From positions 95,940 to 159,939 of the forward strand of contig JACEEZ010005937.1 of NCBI GenBank assembly GCA_016584305.1: DNA of 64,000 nt, read 5' to 3'. The notes under the pieces are model-generated. The model did not search any database. It saw only the letters and a list, made by a program, of their open reading frames with translations, and was not told the origin of the DNA. Both the position numbers and the translations under genes were made by a program. Below are positions 26,874-40,672 of this stretch, one piece after another. Each line of letters starts with the position of its first letter. Position 1 is the first letter of the stretch. Origin of the DNA: Chionoecetes opilio. Its lineage: Eukaryota > Arthropoda > Malacostraca > Decapoda > Majidae.

Positions 26874-29416
26874 AAGGGGTTCTCAAACTGGGTGCCGCGG
26901 CACCCTGGGGTGCCACGGACAGCGCCTAGGGGTGCCACAAGATTGCCATGAATTTTGGCAATAATGGCAATAGAATGTAATAGTACTCCTTGCGTAACCA
27001 AATTTTCTTTGTTTATACGCGTCGGTCGTCCAGTACCTGATCGGTTCTTGTCCCATTTTTGTCAGTGAGGCACTATACATCGAGCTGTACGTGTGTATTC
27101 CTTGCTGCTTCTGATATTCTGCAGCTGTATTGAACTTGCAATGGATAAGTTTGTCATTAAGAAGAGAAAACATGGAGATAGTGGTGAGGGTGAAGAAGGA
27201 AACGAAAGTAGAAGTACGAGTGAAAAAGATTTGGCCATTCCCACAGCAAAAAAATCAGCTTCCAAAAAAAGCAGGAAAAATCGCTCCTATTTGGATAATT
27301 ATCTAGATTTGGGATTCTTTTGGTGTGGCGATGAGGTTAATCCTACACCACTGTGTGTTATTTGTGGTGATAAATTAGCTAATGAGGCGATGGTACCCAG
27401 CAAATTAAAGAGGCATTTATCTTTGAAACATGGTCATCTTGCCAACAAGCCTCGATCCTACTTTGAAAGGACTTTTAAATGAGCAAAAACAACAGAGGGT
27501 GATGCTTTCTAAAACAGTCACAGTTTCTGATAAAGCACAAGAGGCCAGCTACTTAGTTGCAGAGTTAGTCGCTAAAAGCATGAAACCTCATACAATAGCA
27601 GAGACACTAATTCTTCCGGCTTGTAGTGCCATTGTAAAAACAATGTTTGGAAGTGAAGCAGAAAAACAAGTGAAAAAAATTCCCGTCTCGGATAGTACCA
27701 TCAGCAGACGGATTCATGATATGTCAGCAGACATAGAGGAAACTGTATGTGCCTCTGTAAAGGAAAGTGAAATGTTTGCACTTCAGGTAGATGAGTCCAC
27801 AGATATTGGAGGTAAGGCTCAACTATCGGCATTCATTCGCTACATTCATGATGTTAAAATAGTGGACCAGTTTTTCTGTTGTAAGGAACTTGAGGAAACA
27901 ACAACAGGCAATGATATTTTCGCTACATTAAGTGAGTACATAAAATCAGTTGGTTTGTCCTGGCAATCTTGTGTAGGGATTTGTACAGACGGGGCGCCTG
28001 CCATGATTGGCTCAATTAAAGGATTTGTGTCACTAGTGAAGAAAGAAAACAGCAGTGTCATAACAACACATTGCTTTCTCCATCGTGAAGCGCTGGTTGC
28101 TAAGACAATTGGCAATGATTTGAAGTCTGTACTGGAGAAAGTTGTAAAAATGGTGAACTTTATAAAGAGTCGGCCACTTAAGACTCGTCTGTTTGCTAAG
28201 CTGTGCGAAGAGGTTGAGGCAAAACATGTGAATCTTCTTCTACACACGGAGGTGAGATGGCTGTCAAGAGGGAAAGTATTGTCACGTGTGTATGAACTGA
28301 AGGAAGAGATGCTTACTTTTTTCACCCTTGAACAACAAGAGGAATTATGTGACTTACTGGCAGATGACACTTGGTCTGCCAAATTGTCTTACTTGGTAGA
28401 CGTATTTGAACATTTAACAAGGTAAATTCCAGCATGCAAGGTAAATCAGAAAATATCTTATCTTCCACTGATAAAATTAACACTCTGAGAGAAAAACTGC
28501 GATTGTGGGTTGGCAGAGTAAAGAAAGGCAATTTGGATATGTTCCCACATGCTGCAGCAGCAACAAGCGGTAGACGTAGACTTCGTAGAGAGATCATTTC
28601 TATTATTTCTGAGCATCTTGAGAAACTGGAAAAGCAACTTCAGCACTATTTTCCAGACATATGCACTGAAAACTATGACTGGATAAGAAACCCATTTGTT
28701 GCACCAGTATCAACCCAATCTCAGCTTACCGGGGGCCTTACCCTCACGGAAGAAGAGCAGTTAGTGGAAATGCGTAATGATCGTAACCTGAAGTTATTGC
28801 ACATGCAGCTGCCTCTTGACGAATTCTGGGTTCAGATGAAGGCTAAGTATCCTCAAGTTGTAAAGAAAGCTCTGGTAATCCTTATCCAGTTCTCTACATC
28901 TTACCTGTGTGAGCTGGGATTTTCTGTTCTAGCAAACATTAAAACGAACAAGAGGGCAAGATTGCAAACTCTTGAAGAAGAAATGAGAGTATGTTTGTCC
29001 ACTATTCAACCCAACTTGAAAAGGATCTGTCAGTCACATCAAGCACATGTATCTCACTAAATCAGGTTAGCTTTTGTTTGTTTTGCTTATTTGACTATCA
29101 GTGATTATCATGCCTTTTTTCTTCTTCTTTTTATGCTACTTTGCATTTATAACTCTTAAGTTAATCTAATATTCTGAATCTAATTCCACTGATGAGTTCT
29201 ATGTTTGGGCATGTACTACAGTAGCCTACATCATATGTTAATTTTGGTTTGAGTACGGATAATAATTTTAAATAATTAATTAAAGTAATTCCAACAGGTA
29301 CAATTTTATATCAGAAGTTAATTCATGTGAGGAGGGGTGATGGTGAAAAAGGGGTGCCACAGAAAGGATTATATAAATCCAGGGTGCCATCACTGACAAA
29401 AGTTTGCGAACCTCTG
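26874..29416 (+). mobile_element. hAT superfamily DNA transposon (Buster/ZBED5-like)
   Basis: A 2,543-bp element. The left end aaggggttctcaaact and right end agtttgcgaacctctg are 16-bp imperfect terminal inverted repeats of the CAGxGGTTCTCAAACT type. It is flanked by agctagaa (26866-26873) and agctagat (29417-29424), an 8-bp target duplication with one mismatch. The empty site ttagctagatgccag is preserved in the LINE-C copy at about 38075. Sub-terminal ggggtgcca repeats occur at both ends. It carries a transposase with two frameshifts. Confidence 0.92.
27141..29060 (+). pseudogene. hAT transposase with BED zinc finger, two frameshifts
   Basis: Role: cut-and-paste transposase that binds the TIRs and excises the element in the nucleus. 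The start ATG at 27141 gives M-D-K-F-V-I-K-K. Order: basic N-terminus, BED finger (L-C-V-I-C-G-D-K...L-K-R-H-L-S-L-K-H, about residues 72-98), a one-base insertion at about 27469, then the catalytic core with A-L-Q-V-D-E-S-T-D (first Asp), C-T-D-G-A-P-A-M (second Asp) and H-C-F-L-H-R-E. A one-base loss at about 28425 precedes the C-terminal hATC dimerisation part with Y-L-C-E-L-G-F-S (catalytic Glu) ending at 29060. Joined length would be about 640 residues, normal for the group. The same family gave the domesticated vertebrate genes ZBED5 and SCAND3/ZBED9 (family knowledge). As it stands it cannot make full-length protein. Confidence 0.9.
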
Positions 29417-29918
29417 AGCTAGATGCCAGAGGTCACGAGAGGAGTTTGATTCAGAAAAGATTTGACATTTTCTATGAATGCAGTAATTTTTGGTAAGTTG
29501 AAAAAAAGATTTGGCATGATTTCGGGGAGAAATATAGTGAGCATGAGTTTCAGGAGAGGGATGGTTACGGTACCGTCTGTGAGGAGCCTCTCTATCTTGG
29601 ACAGTATGAGAACAAACAGAGTTAAACCAAGGTTGACGAGCTTTAGGATTAGAAAAAGTGTGATGAATGTATGCCTCCATGCCAGAGACAATAACCTGAG
29701 TAATATGCTCTGCACAAAGAGATGGGTCTCTGACACGGAAGCAATAATTATTCCATGGAAAATCAGAGTAGTACTGCATTAGGTCTTCCCATTTAGCTGT
29801 TGTGGAAATTATCCACCAACCACCCTCTCAATAATTGGTAGAGTGATGGTTTTGTTTCCCCCCCCCCCACCTGTGAGGGAGGATTGTCCGCTCATCATAG
29901 GGGAGAGAGGTAGGGATA

Positions 29919-29921
29919 TAT

Positions 29922-30000
<79 letters not shown>
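29919..30000. repeat. (TA)n microsatellite
   Basis: About 80 bp TA within the 1.4-kb insertion. Confidence 0.97.
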
Positions 30001-30004
<4 letters not shown>

Positions 30005-30536
30005 TAATGGTAATGGGTATTAATTAAGGTAATTTAAGTAAATGATAAGTACTGGGATAGGATAATTGAACATTCCTATTAGTATTAAGCATTTGCACCT
30101 TATATAATTAGCACCTTAATTTGAAACAGGTGGTCATCGGCCACTGGTCAGTATTCTCGCCACCTGAAAGGTGACACGTGTAATTTGTGGTGGCCGCCGC
30201 CCGCTGGGCTGCGATCATAATCAGTTCACTCCAGACCCTCGTTACCAGACGTTAATAACAACTTTTACTGTGCTTCTCTGATTATAATGAGAAAGAATTT
30301 GTACACACGTTCATTTTGTACATATAAGTGTCTAACAATAGGACGTGTCTTATTGACATAGCGAATATCAGTGCCGCGTCTATTAAGCCTAAATAGTTTC
30401 TCTGACGCCTCAGTGATTATATGGACAAGCCAGTCCTCGTGCCGCACGCCAGCAGCACGAACACTCTCCTCTCTTTTTTCAAAGCATCTCTCTGACGGGC
30501 TCAAGCTAGCCCGTGGTCCTCCCTGCTGGAGGCCCG

Positions 30537-30922
<386 letters not shown>

Positions 30923-31464
30923 ATCGCCGCGCCGTGATGGTTTGATGAACCACTTGACGCCCATAACAAATAACGCCTCCGCCTATGTTCTTCACCTGCG
31001 GCCTCGATCACGCGCGACCACTTCGAATAACAAGACATTGCAGCATTGATAAGCCTACAACCCAATTCAACCCTACTATCCACCGATAAGTATCTTACGT
31101 AGTTGACTAGCTGGGGTATTGTGTCGGGATGCAATAGACAATGGGTTTCTATAGGTAAGATCTCAGATAAATATGTGTTTGTGACATATATTTCCACAGC
31201 TGCGTTGAAATGTCAGAAGCACCTCCGCTTAGGTGGGTCCCGAGGCGGTACCGGGGCGATATGACAGGTTACAGAAATAAGATTGTGATCAACACTATTT
31301 GTAGAGGGAATAGATAGTGAATCTGCTTCAGCATGTGTTTTTTTCAATCGCCTTTCCAAACACTTGTCTTATCTTTTGAACGAGCCTTATATGGAAACTA
31401 CAGTATCGAATGTTCGTAGTGATTGGTGTAATGCCTGCTTGAAATTGTTCATCAAGCCCCCTGC

Positions 31465-31606
31465 ATGAAATTGTGCTTGGTATGGGAAGGGAGCCTGCAT
31501 GGGGACTCCCGCGTGGTGACCCCCGGGAGTAGCGTCGTAGGGTGGGCGAGGCGACGCGCCCCCCGCCGCATGCCCCCAATGATTGATTAAATGATTGATT
31601 GTTACA
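31465..31606 (+). mobile_element. LINE family D 3' end, right part of the split copy
   Basis: gcttggtatgggaagggagc through ccccaatgattgatt matches the last 125 bp of LINE-D at 43270-43392. It starts at the position where the 23914-24956 copy stops, so it is probably its displaced end. The 3' terminus is a tgattgat-type repeat. Confidence 0.8.
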
Positions 31607-31608
31607 CT

Positions 31609-31840
31609 GATACTTATGGTAAAGAGGATACTTATGATAAAGCTGCAGTATTACGATTATAGGATACCCATCATAAGGCTGCATCGTTCTGAACAGGGGA
31701 TACATATGATAAGGCTGCAGTGTTATGAACAGAGGATACTTATCATAAATCTGCAGTGTTATGATAAAGACGATATATATCATAAAGTTGTAGCGTTATG
31801 AACAGAGAATACTTATGATAAAGCTGCAGCGTTATAAAGT
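31609..31840. repeat. 36-bp minisatellite, about 6.5 copies
   Basis: The unit gatacttatgataaagctg-cagtgttatgaacaga repeats in tandem with 10-20 percent divergence; 36 is a multiple of three, so a frame stays open by chance. It directly follows the LINE-D tail. Confidence 0.85.
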
Positions 31841-31946
31841 GTGTGTTTAAGATGTATTCAGTCCTGCAGTAACGAGATAATGCTAATGGGCGATAGAGTT
31901 CTGCCGTGACGGGATGACAATAATTAGTGTATTAATAATTTAGTGT

Positions 31947-32240
31947 CGTCTCAGTGGTGTTGTGGTTAGCGAGCTTAGCTACGAATCTGCGGGCCCTGGT
32001 TTGAATCCGGGTCAGAGCAGTCAGCAACCAGCCCAAACAGCTTTTCATAATTCCTTTCGGGGTTGGTCAGTAAATTGGTACCTGGGAAAACCTGAGGAAG
32101 GTAACTATGGTAACCCGGATGTCACACAAGCCGAGTGTCCCGGGGTAGCAGGTTGTTACCCACCACAGGCTCAAAGGCTAATGCAATGGAGATGAGCACC
32201 GAGACTACGCGCAGCAGTGAAGCTACTACGATTACATTTT
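31947..32240 (+). mobile_element. tRNA-derived SINE, family S4 (copy 1)
   Basis: Head gtctcagtggtgttgtggtt (box A) and tggtttgaatccggg (box B) spaced as in tRNA, then a body with cagcccaaacagcttttcat, ggtacctgggaaaacctgag and cgaagtgtccc-like sequence. It ends near cgcgcagcagtgaagctac. A head-only relative lies at 34228-34315. Confidence 0.7.
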
Positions 32241-32745
32241 TCTTCAGTATACAAGATAAAATAGAATGCATGTTATATTTTACATAGGTATATTAGTAAT
32301 GTATGTATTGAGGATAGCATTCAAAATTATTTTCATTTTCAGTATTTAGATGTCGACTCCCTGCTAATTAGTTAGGTTGACTTTCCTAAGCTTCCTCCCC
32401 TATTTGTTGCATTTTGTCAGGGGAAAATAATGGCGAAGGTTACACGTAAAAGGAATCCGGATGTCGAGACGCCCCACCCCCCACCACAGCCCAATGCTGG
32501 CGATGACAAGCGGACAACACTCTGTCGTTCACGTGAGGTTGAATAAGACAAACTTAAGCGGAGAAAATTTTTACCTTCTAAAATCCCATTATTGGAGCGT
32601 CAGGTAACAACGATCAACGTCAAGGCGGCGCACCGTAAAGCCTCGTTATGATCCTAATCACCAGACCGACCGCCGCCACACTACCCACCTTGCCGCCTCG
32701 CCATCACGGAGTCCACACTCCGTGTACCTACTCCATGACGGAAAA

Positions 32746-32749
<4 letters not shown>
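32241..32749. other. Unclassified DNA with one short open frame
   Basis: A 38-codon frame (32430-32546, M-A-K-V-T-R-K-R-N-P) follows a splice-acceptor-like ttttgtcag; too little to call a gene. Nothing else recognised. Confidence 0.4.
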
Positions 32750-32781
<32 letters not shown>

Positions 32782-32820
32782 ACCACCCACCCACACACAC
32801 ACACACACACGCACGCACAC
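32750..32820. repeat. (CA)n microsatellite
   Basis: CA with CCCACC interruptions, just before SINE S3. Confidence 0.95.
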
Positions 32821-32831
32821 TCCGTACGTTA

Positions 32832-33126
32832 GGGTACTCCGTAGTGTAGTGGTTAGCACGCTCGATCCACAACCGAGAAGTCCCGGGTTCGATTCCCGGG
32901 CGGAGCGGAGACAGATGGGCTGTTTCCTTAAAACCCGAGCCCCTGTCCACCCAGCAGTGAATGGGTACCGGGTGTTAGCCGGGGGTTTGTGACCCGCTTT
33001 CTGGGGTGATGGTTTCGGCCAACACGAAGCACTAAGGATGAATGATGAAATGTAACTATAGAGACGGGGCCATACGAGTGTAGCTCAGGCCCTGTAAAAT
33101 ACGACTAGCTGAATACAACTAGGTGA

Positions 33127-33130
<4 letters not shown>
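32832..33130 (+). mobile_element. tRNA-Val-like SINE, family S3 (copy 3)
   Basis: Full-length plus-strand copy: gggtactccgtagtgtagtg, box B cgggttcgattcccgggcgg, body gtccacccagcagtgaatgg and gttagccgggggtttgtgac, end caactaggtgaatac, continuing as CA repeat. The head keeps acceptor-, D- and T-stem-like pairing of a tRNA-Val. Confidence 0.87.

Positions 33131-33204
<74 letters not shown>
33131..33204. repeat. (CA)n tail of SINE S3
   Basis: Pure CA directly fused to the SINE 3' end. Confidence 0.97.
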
Positions 33205-33206
<2 letters not shown>

Positions 33207-34177
33207 ATGTATCATTTATATACACGCATGGTGCATAACATAAAAAGGGTCGAAAGAGGGCATGAGTGATGGAGGCGGAGGCATGGGCGAACCAACACAA
33301 GGAGCTCCTATGATCGCAGCTTGTTTTCACGAGCCATAGCTAGGTCAATTAAAGGATCATTTAATCGACCATGGCGACCGAGCGTCATAGTAGCAGGGCC
33401 TGGGGCATGTGTTCCCCAGCCTGGCGGCAGGGCATCGCAGCACGGGCCGCGGGGAAACTGTCCATTTTGTCCTACCAGGCCATGAAATCGGACGTTGATC
33501 TTACTTTTGAGTCAAATGCTCAAACTAATAAGCTGACTGGAGCCCCCGAGGAAGGAAAAGGGAGACAACGAACGCCGGAAGAAAGAGACGGAGCAGCGGG
33601 AGAACAGACAAGGTGGGAGCGAGCACCAAAGGCTGCTCGGAGACTCAGTGATGAAGCAGAGCTGAAAGGAGTAATGATGCGGATGAGTGCTGGCCACAAC
33701 CTTCTTAGCATCGACCGCTTGGTGCACTGAGGAACATGACGACCACGAGTGATTCGGCAACCATCAGGGACTTGAGGGACAGGCATCAGGGACAGGCACT
33801 CCAACCTTCACACCCTCGCTTGTCTGTGCATTGTGCATATGTTTGAGGTATACCTAAACCTCTGCGGGGTCATATTATATTTTGAACCGCTGAGGTAAGC
33901 CGGGGGCTGAATAGAAATAAAGGGGAATGCCAGATAGTGCCGCTCAATAAAGAACAGGATATAATTATTTCAAGACCTAGTTACTGTAGAATTCGCTTCT
34001 CGTCTTGAGTTCTTGAGCCAAACGTAACTTTATTCTTCCTTCTGAAAGGTTGAGGAGAAAGTACACCAGTTTTCTGCGTTGTTCTCATAAGATGAAAATT
34101 GACAGTATGTACAATAAATAACAAATAAAAAGATAGATAAACGCACAACATAAAAAAACGAGTACATAATATTACAT
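33205..34177. other. Unclassified DNA; one 119-codon open frame
   Basis: The frame 33371-33730 on the plus strand starts in a good context (gaccatggcg), is rich in Arg/Glu/Ala and shows no domain, signal peptide or splice support. It could be a decayed gene or chance. The rest has no recognised feature. Confidence 0.4.
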
Positions 34178-34180
34178 CTA

Positions 34181-34227
<47 letters not shown>
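34178..34227. repeat. (TATC)n microsatellite
   Basis: About 12 copies of tatc. Confidence 0.96.
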
Positions 34228-34228
<1 letters not shown>

Positions 34229-34315
34229 ATGTCGCCTCCGTGATGTAGTGGATACCGCGACTAGCTACGAATCAGCGGGCCCTGGCTTGAATCCGGGCCG
34301 AATATTGCCGTTTGT
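34228..34315 (+). mobile_element. SINE S4 head fragment
   Basis: cgcctccgtgatgtagtgga, then ctagctacgaatcagcgggc and cttgaatccggg match the tRNA-like head at 31947. The body is absent. Confidence 0.55.
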
Positions 34316-34373
34316 TTTCTGGAACAGTATCTCGCGTTTACTTTTGAACACGTCAGCAGCTTAGGTCACGTTA

Positions 34374-34637
<264 letters not shown>

Positions 34638-35382
34638 TTATTTTTTACATGACAAAAATCCTGCCAAGGGCACAAAATAAGATCCCGAGAGTAACAAAAA
34701 CTTCGCTTTGTTGCCAGTCCCTATAAATAAGACAGTAAGAGGATAAAGAAATGGGGGGTGGACCAATTTAGATCGGGAGGTGTTTTGTCATTCCTATCTT
34801 CAAAATAATTAAGTCGTAGGAAAATGGAAGAATAGAAACAGGAAGAGAGTTCCAGAGTTTACCAGTGGAAGGGATGAAAGAGTAAAGATACTGTAACTCT
34901 TGCATTAGGAAGATGGACAGAATAGGGATGAGAATGAGTAGACAGTCTTGTGCAGCGAGGCCGCAGGAGAGGGGGAGGCATGCAGTAAGCAGGTTCAAAA
35001 GAGCAGTGAGCATGGAAATAACGGCAGAAGATAGCAAGAGTAGCAGCTTTGCGTTGGTGATTCAAAGATTGAAGACAGTCAGTCAGAGGAGGGGAGTTGA
35101 TGCGACGAAAATGTTTTGACTTAAATCTGTTTACGAGAGCTGTATGAGTGGATCCCCCCAAACATGTGAGACATACTCCATACATGGGCGGATAAGGCCT
35201 CGGTACATAGTAAGGAACTGGAAGGGTGGAAAGAATTGACGCAGACACGTAACTTCCTAGAAGCTATTTAGCAAGAGATGAGATGTCAGATTTCCAATTC
35301 AGATATTTAGTAAAGGATAATCCAAGAATGTTCATTAAAGAAGGAGATAGTTGAGTGGCATTGAAGAAGAGGAGATAGTTTA

Positions 35383-35783
35383 GGGGATGCGGTGGCCGAG
35401 TGGTTAGCGTCTTGGAGTGGTGAGCTCAATGTCCCGAGTTCGAATCCTGCCGGGGGCAACTCTTTCAAGAGCCTGGTATGGAAGCAGAAGGTCCCGAGTT
35501 TAAGTCCCACCAAGGATCAACTGTCAAATCTATCGTGAAACGGCTAAAGAAACCCGCATGCAGGTATATACCTGTCCTCCGACTGCGAGAGCGACGGTGG
35601 AACTCCAGGGCCTACATGAGCCTGAATGAAGATCCGAACATCACAGGCAACGGGATCTTCACCTAAGACCACAGGTGTCATTATAAAAAAAATCCAGCCT
35701 GCGTCACTAACGGGAGAGATAATTTCGACATCACAACTCTCCAGATGCCTACAGGCGCTATAGGCTCCAATATAAAAGAAAAT
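35383..35783 (+). mobile_element. tRNA-like SINE, family S1 (copy 2), inside LINE-C
   Basis: gcggtggccgagtggttagc and gagttcgaatcctgc as in copy 1; end with cacaggtgtcattataaaaa, caggcgctataggctcc and an A-rich tail. Inserted opposite to the host LINE. The flanking LINE sequence is slightly rearranged, so no clean target duplication is visible. Confidence 0.83.
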
Positions 35784-36092
35784 GTGGTAAGTTTTGTCGA
35801 GTAGATAGATGAAGAAATTGGGTTATTGAGGCATTGAACAAAATAAGGTTTGCTTTGCCCCAATCGGAAATTATAGAAAAATCAGAAGTTAGGCGCTCGG
35901 TGGCATCTCCCCGTGAATCATTTAGTTTTTATTGAGTTGGACATCTGATAAACGACGTTGAAAAATGCAGGGTAGAATTATCAGCGTAGAAGTGGATAGG
36001 GCTTTAAGTTAGACTTAGAAGATCATTAATGAATAATATAAAGAGAGTGGGTGATGGGACAGAACCCTGAGGAATACCACTTTTGATAGACC

Positions 36093-37271
36093 AAAGACTA
36101 CTCTATACTGGACTTGCTACTCGTGCCCCGCGCCAACCCGCAAATGACCAGTGGAGGCCAGTTTTGCGATTCCTGCCATTTTAGAACATCACCCCTATTT
36201 CCCTTCCTAAGGTTTATCAGTATATATGATATACCGTTATCTTCATAAATGTTTGTTTTATAATATTATCAAATAAAAAACAGTAAAATACACTAAAGAA
36301 ATGCCATTATGAGAGAGTAAAGAAATATGCATGACCTCAATATATACTTAAACTCTTCGCCATTTAATATTTTCGAGAAAACATTTTAGATGAAACACAT
36401 CAATAGAAGTGGAATTTCATTAGCTTTCCATTGATATATTTCGTTTTCTGATAAATGAATTAGAACCATGCATAAATTAGCGTTAACTAAATAAATAACA
36501 TCATCAATCGGATCGGCAAGTAAAAAAGTGTTCCATGAATACAGTAGACTATGGCTTATCAGTATAAATGATACACTGTTATCTTCGTAAATGTTTGTTC
36601 TATAATATTATCAAATAAAAAACTGTAAAATACACTAAAGAAATTCCATTATGAGACTCTGAAGAAATATGCATGAACTTATATTCATTTAAACTCATCG
36701 CCATTAAATATTTTGCTTGAAGACTTTTTACATGCAACATATTAATAGAAGCGGAATTTTATTAGCTTTCCATTGCTATATTTTGTTTTCTGATAAATGA
36801 ATTAGAACTATGCATAAATTAGCGTTAACTAAATAAATAATATCATCTATCGGGTAATTATCCCAATAGATGATGTTATGTTTTTAGTTAACGCTAATTT
36901 ATGCATGGTTCTGATTCATTTATCAGAAAACGAAATATATCAATGGAAAGCTAATGAAAATCCGCTTCTATTGATATGTTTCATCTAAAATGTTTGCTCG
37001 CAAAATATTAAATGGCGATGAGTTCAAGTGAGTATTTAGTTCATGGATATTTTTTCACTCTCTCATAATAGCATTTCTTTAGTGTATTTTACAGTTTTTT
37101 ATTTGATAATATTATAGAACAAGCATTTACGAAGATAACGGTATATCATATATACTGATAAACCATAGGAAGGGAAAAGGGAGTGATGTTCGAAAATGGC
37201 AGGAATCGCAAAACTGGCCTCCACTGGAAATAGCCCAAAATGAATAGCAAGTCCAGTATAGAGTAGCCTTT
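36093..37271. mobile_element. Foldback element inside LINE-C
   Basis: A 1,179-bp element with ends aaagactactctatactgg and ccagtatagagtagccttt, related to the ends of the 6327-7285 element. It is flanked by tgatagacc and ggatagact (7 of 9 identical; the empty site in LINE-C copy 2 reads tgatagact). The interior holds two pairs of inverted modules meeting at about 36510 and 36860. No ORF. Confidence 0.8.
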
Positions 37272-39339
37272 GGATAGACTTAAGAGAAGAACAATGTCCG
37301 TCTACAGTAACTGCAATAAAACGGTTTGAAAGGGAACCTAAAATGAAGGTACAGAGAGAAGGATAGAAACCGAGTGAGGGTAGTTTGGAAATAAAAGATT
37401 CGTGCCAGACTCTATCAAAAGCTTTTGATATGTCAAGAGCAACAGCAGAAGTTTCACCGAAACCCTAAAAGAGGATGACCAATAATCAGTTAGGAAATCT
37501 AGAAGATCGCCAGTAGATCGTTCTGTACGGGAACCGTACTGACGATCATATGGAAGATTGTGAGCAGATAGATGCTTAAGAATCTTCTTATTAAGTATAG
37601 ATTCAAAAGCTTTAGAACGGCAGGAGGTCAAATCAATAGGACGGATTTGTTTGTGAGGATTAGAACGGTCACCCTTCTTAGGAACAGGTTGGATGTGAGC
37701 AAACTTCCATCAAGAAGGAAAGGTGGAAGTAGATAGACAAAGACGGAAAAGTTTTACCAGGCAGGGTGCAAGCAGAGAAGCACAACTTTTGAGAACAATA
37801 GGCGGGATTCCGTCAGGACCGTAAGCCTTCCGAGGATCTAGATCAAATAAAACATTATTACGAAGGATTTTAACAACAGGCATAATGTAGTCAGAGGGTG
37901 AAGGAGAAGGAGGAACAAGCCCTTCATCAACTAGAGTGGAATTTTCAGCAAAGGTTTGAGCGAATAAATTGGTATGAGTTCAGCTTTAGAAATAGATGAG
38001 ACAGCTGTGGATCCATCTGGGTGAAGCATAGAAGGGAAAGATGAAGAAGAAAAATAGTTAGAAATGTTTTTAGCTAGATGCCAGAGGTCACGAGAGAAGT
38101 TTGATTCAGAAAAATTTGGACATTTTCTATGAATGAAGGAGTTTTTAAGTTTAAGTTGAAGTATAGATTTGACATGGTTACGGGCAGAAATATGGTGAGC
38201 ATGAGTTTCAGGAGATGGATGGTTACGGTATCGTCTGTGAGCCGCCTCTATTTTGGACAGCATGAGAAGAAACAGAGTTAAACCAAGGTTGACGGGCTGT
38301 AGGATTAGAGAAAGTGTGTGAAATGTTCGCTTTCATGCCAGAGACAATGACCTCAGTTATGAGCTCTGCACAAAGAGATAGGTCTCTAACATGGAAGCAA
38401 TAATCATTCCATGGAAAATCAAAGTAGTACTGCCTTAGGTCCTCCCACTTAGCTGCGTTGAAATGCTAGAAGTACCTCCGGTCCCTGCCGAGCGGCACCG
38501 AAGCGACAGGACTGGCTACAGAAATAAGATTGTGATTGGAGGAACTCAACGGAGAGAATAGTTTCACAGAGTAAGCAGAAGGATTAGTATTTAGGAAAAG
38601 ATAAAAAATGTTCGGCGTGTCTCCAAGTCGGTCAGGAATACGGGTAGGGTGCTGCACCAGCTGCTCTAGATCTTGGAGGATAGAAGAGCTGTAAGCTTGT
38701 TAACCAGGTTGGTCAGTGAAAGAAATGCTGGTGGTGAACATTGAAATTTCCAGGAATGGACATTTATGAAAAATGAAAATGAGATGAGATGGGCTCCATT
38801 TTTTATGTTAAATAGACGAAGAATTTTACATAGTCCGAGGAGTTAGGTGAGATATATACAGCACATATACATTTAGTAAGAGATTGACATTGAAGTCGAA
38901 GCCAGATGGTAGAAATTTCGGTAGATTCAAGACCGTGGGCACGAGAGCAAGTGATGTCGTTGCGCACGTATACGCAACAGCCAGCTTTGTATTGAAAATG
39001 AGAATAGAGACGTTAAGATGAGACATAAAAGGGACTGCTGTCAGTGCTCACAGACAACTGGGTTTCGGAGAGGATAAAAAGAGGATGTTTAGAGGAGTAA
39101 AGATGATGTTCCACAGATTGAAAGTTAGTTCTATGACCGCGAATGTTGCAGAAGTTTAAGGTGAGAAAGTTAGAGGAAGTATGAAGACACGTCGAGTCGT
39201 CACCGTTATGTCGGTCCGACCTGGGGATATTTATGGTCCCCTCCCCAGTTAAAGACTCCAAGGCAGGGTGTATGGAAGCCATTATCAAATTTTTTGTTAA
39301 GATAGTGTAGGGATTTAAGTGCATGTATTGTAGTGTCTC

Positions 39340-40672
<1,333 letters not shown>

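Larger units (their letters stand above)
34638..39330 (-). mobile_element. LINE family C, copy 3, near full length, two insertions
   Basis: Minus-strand element from about 39330 to 34638. The endonuclease starts at 39265 with M-A-S-I-H-P-A-L-E-S and has L-N-F-C-N-I-R-G-H-R and L-S-E-T-Q-L-S, then [12 protein letters not shown] and H-N-L-I-S-V (38657-38500). RT parts: 38263-37900, 37631-37338 (S-K-A-F-E-S-I-L-N-K-K-I-L-K), then after the foldback insertion 36083-35784, and C-terminal module 35248-34768. Frames are broken many times. Carries SINE S1 (35383-35783) and a foldback element (36093-37271). It shows EN and RT were encoded together in family C. Confidence 0.85.

Noticed and set aside
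32430..32546. 38-codon frame after an acceptor-like site
   Set aside because: Too short and without a partner exon; might be the start of a mobile-element gene but nothing shows it.
33371..33730. 119-codon frame with good start context
   Set aside because: No domain, homologue recognised, splice sites or codon pattern to support it; kept only as a note.
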